Assembly (NCBI GenBank): GCA_023250495.1
Contig: JAHFAP010000184.1
Location: 1 to 6,600 of the forward strand
Length of the DNA stretch: 6,600 nucleotides
From: Deltaproteobacteria bacterium
Lineage (GTDB): Bacteria; Desulfobacterota; Binatia; UBA9968
Direction of reading: 5' to 3'
This document shows positions 5,633 through 6,600 of this stretch, piece by piece. The translations under genes were made by a program, and so were the position numbers. Within the stretch, counting starts at the first letter, position 1. Every line of letters begins with the position of its first letter. The notes below the pieces were generated by a model. It saw only the letters and a program-made list of their open reading frames with translations. It was not told the origin of the DNA and searched no databases.

Positions 5633-6204
5633 TGGGAATCCGGCTGGACCAGAGCCGCAGCGTGGATCTATCTCAGGGGCGCGAGCGAATTATGGGAATC
5701 GATCCCGGCACGGTTGCGACTGGATGGGGAGTGGTTGAGATGGTTGGCAGCTCGCTTCTCCATCTGGACCACGGGACTATCGGCTCGTCGTCAGGGCTGG
5801 GGCAGGGTGGTAAGTTGAAGCGCATCTATCACGGCCTTCAGGAAATCCTGGCGCGCTACGAGCCTCAGGGGGTGAGCTTGGAGAAGGTCTTTTTTGCCCG
5901 CAACGCCGGGAGCGCGCTCAAGCTCGGGCAGGCGCGCGGCGTCGCCGTGCTGGCTGCCGCCGAGCGCGGCATCGCCGTTCACGAGTACGCCTCCGCCGAG
6001 ATTAAGCTGGCCGTGGTCGGCTACGGGCAGGCCAGCAAGGAGCAGGTGCAGAAGATGGTCGCTTCTCTTCTCCATCTTCCCGAACCCATCGCAGCGGATG
6101 CGGCCGATGCCTTGGCTGCCGCAATCTGCTATCTCCATCAACGCGCCTTTCATGCCCGGGTCAAGGGAGCGATTCCAAGAGATTTACAAGCAGCGCGCCG
6201 GTAA
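5632..6204 (+). CDS. ruvC: Crossover junction endodeoxyribonuclease RuvC
   Basis: RuvC is the Holliday-junction resolvase that, as a dimer with RuvAB, makes paired nicks in recombination intermediates. All four catalytic acids of the RNase H-like fold are present. They are Asp24 in GIDPG (E. coli D7), Glu84 in VSLEKVF (E66), and Asp156 and Asp159 in ADAADALAAA (D138, D141). ARNAGSALKLGQARG (89-103) and GYGQASKEQVQKMV (130-143) are further family motifs. The annotated start (ATG 5632) gives 190 residues and about 17 more at the N-terminus than the usual MR-x-LGIDPG form. GTG 5662 and ATG 5692 are in-frame alternatives; 5692 would remove part of the first strand. I keep 5632 because it overlaps the yebC stop (TGATG). 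ruvA follows after 89 nt. Confidence 0.96.
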   Translation: MGIRLDQSRSVDLSQGRERIMGIDPGTVATGWGVVEMVGSSLLHLDHGTIGSSSGLGQGGKLKRIYHGLQEILARYEPQGVSLEKVFFARNAGSALKLGQARGVAVLAAAERGIAVHEYASAEIKLAVVGYGQASKEQVQKMVASLLHLPEPIAADAADALAAAICYLHQRAFHARVKGAIPRDLQAARR

Positions 6205-6232
6205 AATGGCCTTCAGAACGCTTTGTGGATCA

Positions 6233-6276
6233 GCCGGGAGCCGTGTGACCGCGTCACCAACCGCCAGCGGCCCGGC
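6233..6276 (+). repeat. Nested inverted repeats in the ruvC-ruvA spacer
   Basis: GCCGGG (6233-6238) and CCCGGC (6271-6276) can form an outer stem. Inside lie GTGAC/GTCAC around CGC (6245-6257) and CCGC/GCGG around CA (6261-6270). Together they could fold as a three-way junction in the mRNA ahead of ruvA. No T-run follows, so it is not an intrinsic terminator. It may affect ruvA translation or message processing, or may simply reflect high GC. Confidence 0.35.
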
Positions 6277-6293
6277 GAGTGGCAAGCAAACGG

Positions 6294-6600
6294 ATGATTG
6301 GCAAGATCAGCGGGACCCTCGCGCATAAAGCCCCGGGTGAGATCACCGTTGACGTGGGGGGAGTGGGATATCACATCTTCATTCCCCTGAGCGTCTTTTA
6401 CCGCCTACCGGAGATTGGGGGAAAGGTGAGCCTCCACACCCACACCCACCTGAGAGAGGACGCGCTTCAGCTTTTCGGCTTCCTTGAGCCGGCGGAAAAG
6501 CAGGTCTTCCTGCTCCTAAACAGCGTCACGGGAATCGGCCCGAAGTTGGCCATCAATATCCTTTCGGGGATTCCTGCCGAGGATCTGGCGAGAGCGCTGA
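6294..6600 (+). CDS. ruvA: Holliday junction branch migration protein RuvA (N-terminal part)
   Basis: These are the first 102 codons of RuvA, cut by the right edge of the window; full-length proteins are about 190-205 residues. RuvA binds four-way DNA junctions as a tetramer and loads the RuvB motor. The start MIGKISGTL is the classical RuvA beginning. The OB-fold domain I covers about 1-62, with VDVGGVGYHIFIP (19-31) and THLREDALQLFGF (51-63). The first helix-hairpin-helix motif follows in domain II (VTGIGPKLAINILSG, 78-92), which binds the DNA backbone. The ATG at 6294 has only a weak ribosome binding site; an 89-nt spacer separates it from ruvC. ruvB probably follows beyond the window, as in most genomes with this order. 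Confidence 0.96.
   Translation, partial: MIGKISGTLAHKAPGEITVDVGGVGYHIFIPLSVFYRLPEIGGKVSLHTHTHLREDALQLFGFLEPAEKQVFLLLNSVTGIGPKLAINILSGIPAEDLARAL

Noticed and set aside
6206..6328. Possible small ORF of 40 codons between ruvC and ruvA (ATG 6206)
   Set aside because: It overlaps the ruvA start out of frame and has no ribosome binding site. Its Ser/Ala/Gly/Arg-rich low-complexity composition is typical of a chance GC-rich frame.
1..6600. Mobile element, CRISPR, tRNA or defence-system content
   Set aside because: I found no direct repeats at regular spacing, no transposase or integrase motif, no tRNA-like cloverleaf and no toxin-antitoxin pair. The genes are typical chromosomal housekeeping and envelope genes.

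Overview
The window is an ordinary-looking stretch of chromosome from a diderm (Gram-negative type) bacterium. Two lipoprotein signal peptides, an RlpA with DPBB and SPOR domains, and an RpoD-type sigma factor point that way. The GC content is moderately high, and the yebC-ruvC-ruvA order is common in Deltaproteobacteria-like and related uncultured lineages (NC10, Rokubacteria or Binatota type). That placement is a guess from style and recall, not a computed one. I see no tRNA, rRNA, CRISPR array, insertion sequence, phage gene or long repeat.

Layout. The left edge (1-316, +) holds the last 104 residues of an MBL-fold hydrolase of the LACTB2-like type. Its 3' end overlaps by 25 nt the end of a convergent leftward group. 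Reading that group in its own direction, from right to left: an RpoD-like sigma factor (4249 to 2681), a 56-residue basic protein 11 nt behind it (2669 to 2499), RlpA (2382 to 1681) and a 462-residue lipoprotein (1680 to 292). RlpA and the lipoprotein abut exactly (TAGATG) and form one translational unit; a perfect TATAAT lies just upstream of rlpA. To the right of the sigma gene, a divergent spacer carries a possible 26-codon leader ORF with a strong ribosome binding site. It is followed by a 102-residue protein of unknown function (4451-4759, +). The right third is yebC (4886-5632), ruvC (overlapping it by one base) and the first 102 codons of ruvA, which runs off the window. This is a standard Holliday-junction processing operon.

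How the genes relate. YebC (translation factor or regulator), RuvC (resolvase) and RuvA (junction-binding subunit) form a housekeeping block. RlpA and the following lipoprotein are both predicted to be exported and lipid-anchored, and so should work in the envelope. The most unusual feature is that each of them has lost residues that are catalytic in its family. In RlpA the conserved Glu of the SGE motif is Ala (A70). In the lipoprotein the HExxH-type zinc motif reads YALTH (159-163). This suggests a coupled pair of non-enzymatic, perhaps peptidoglycan-binding or scaffolding, lipoproteins. Secondary points are a sigma factor without a recognisable region 1.1, the small basic gene behind it, and the leader-ORF plus orphan-protein pair.
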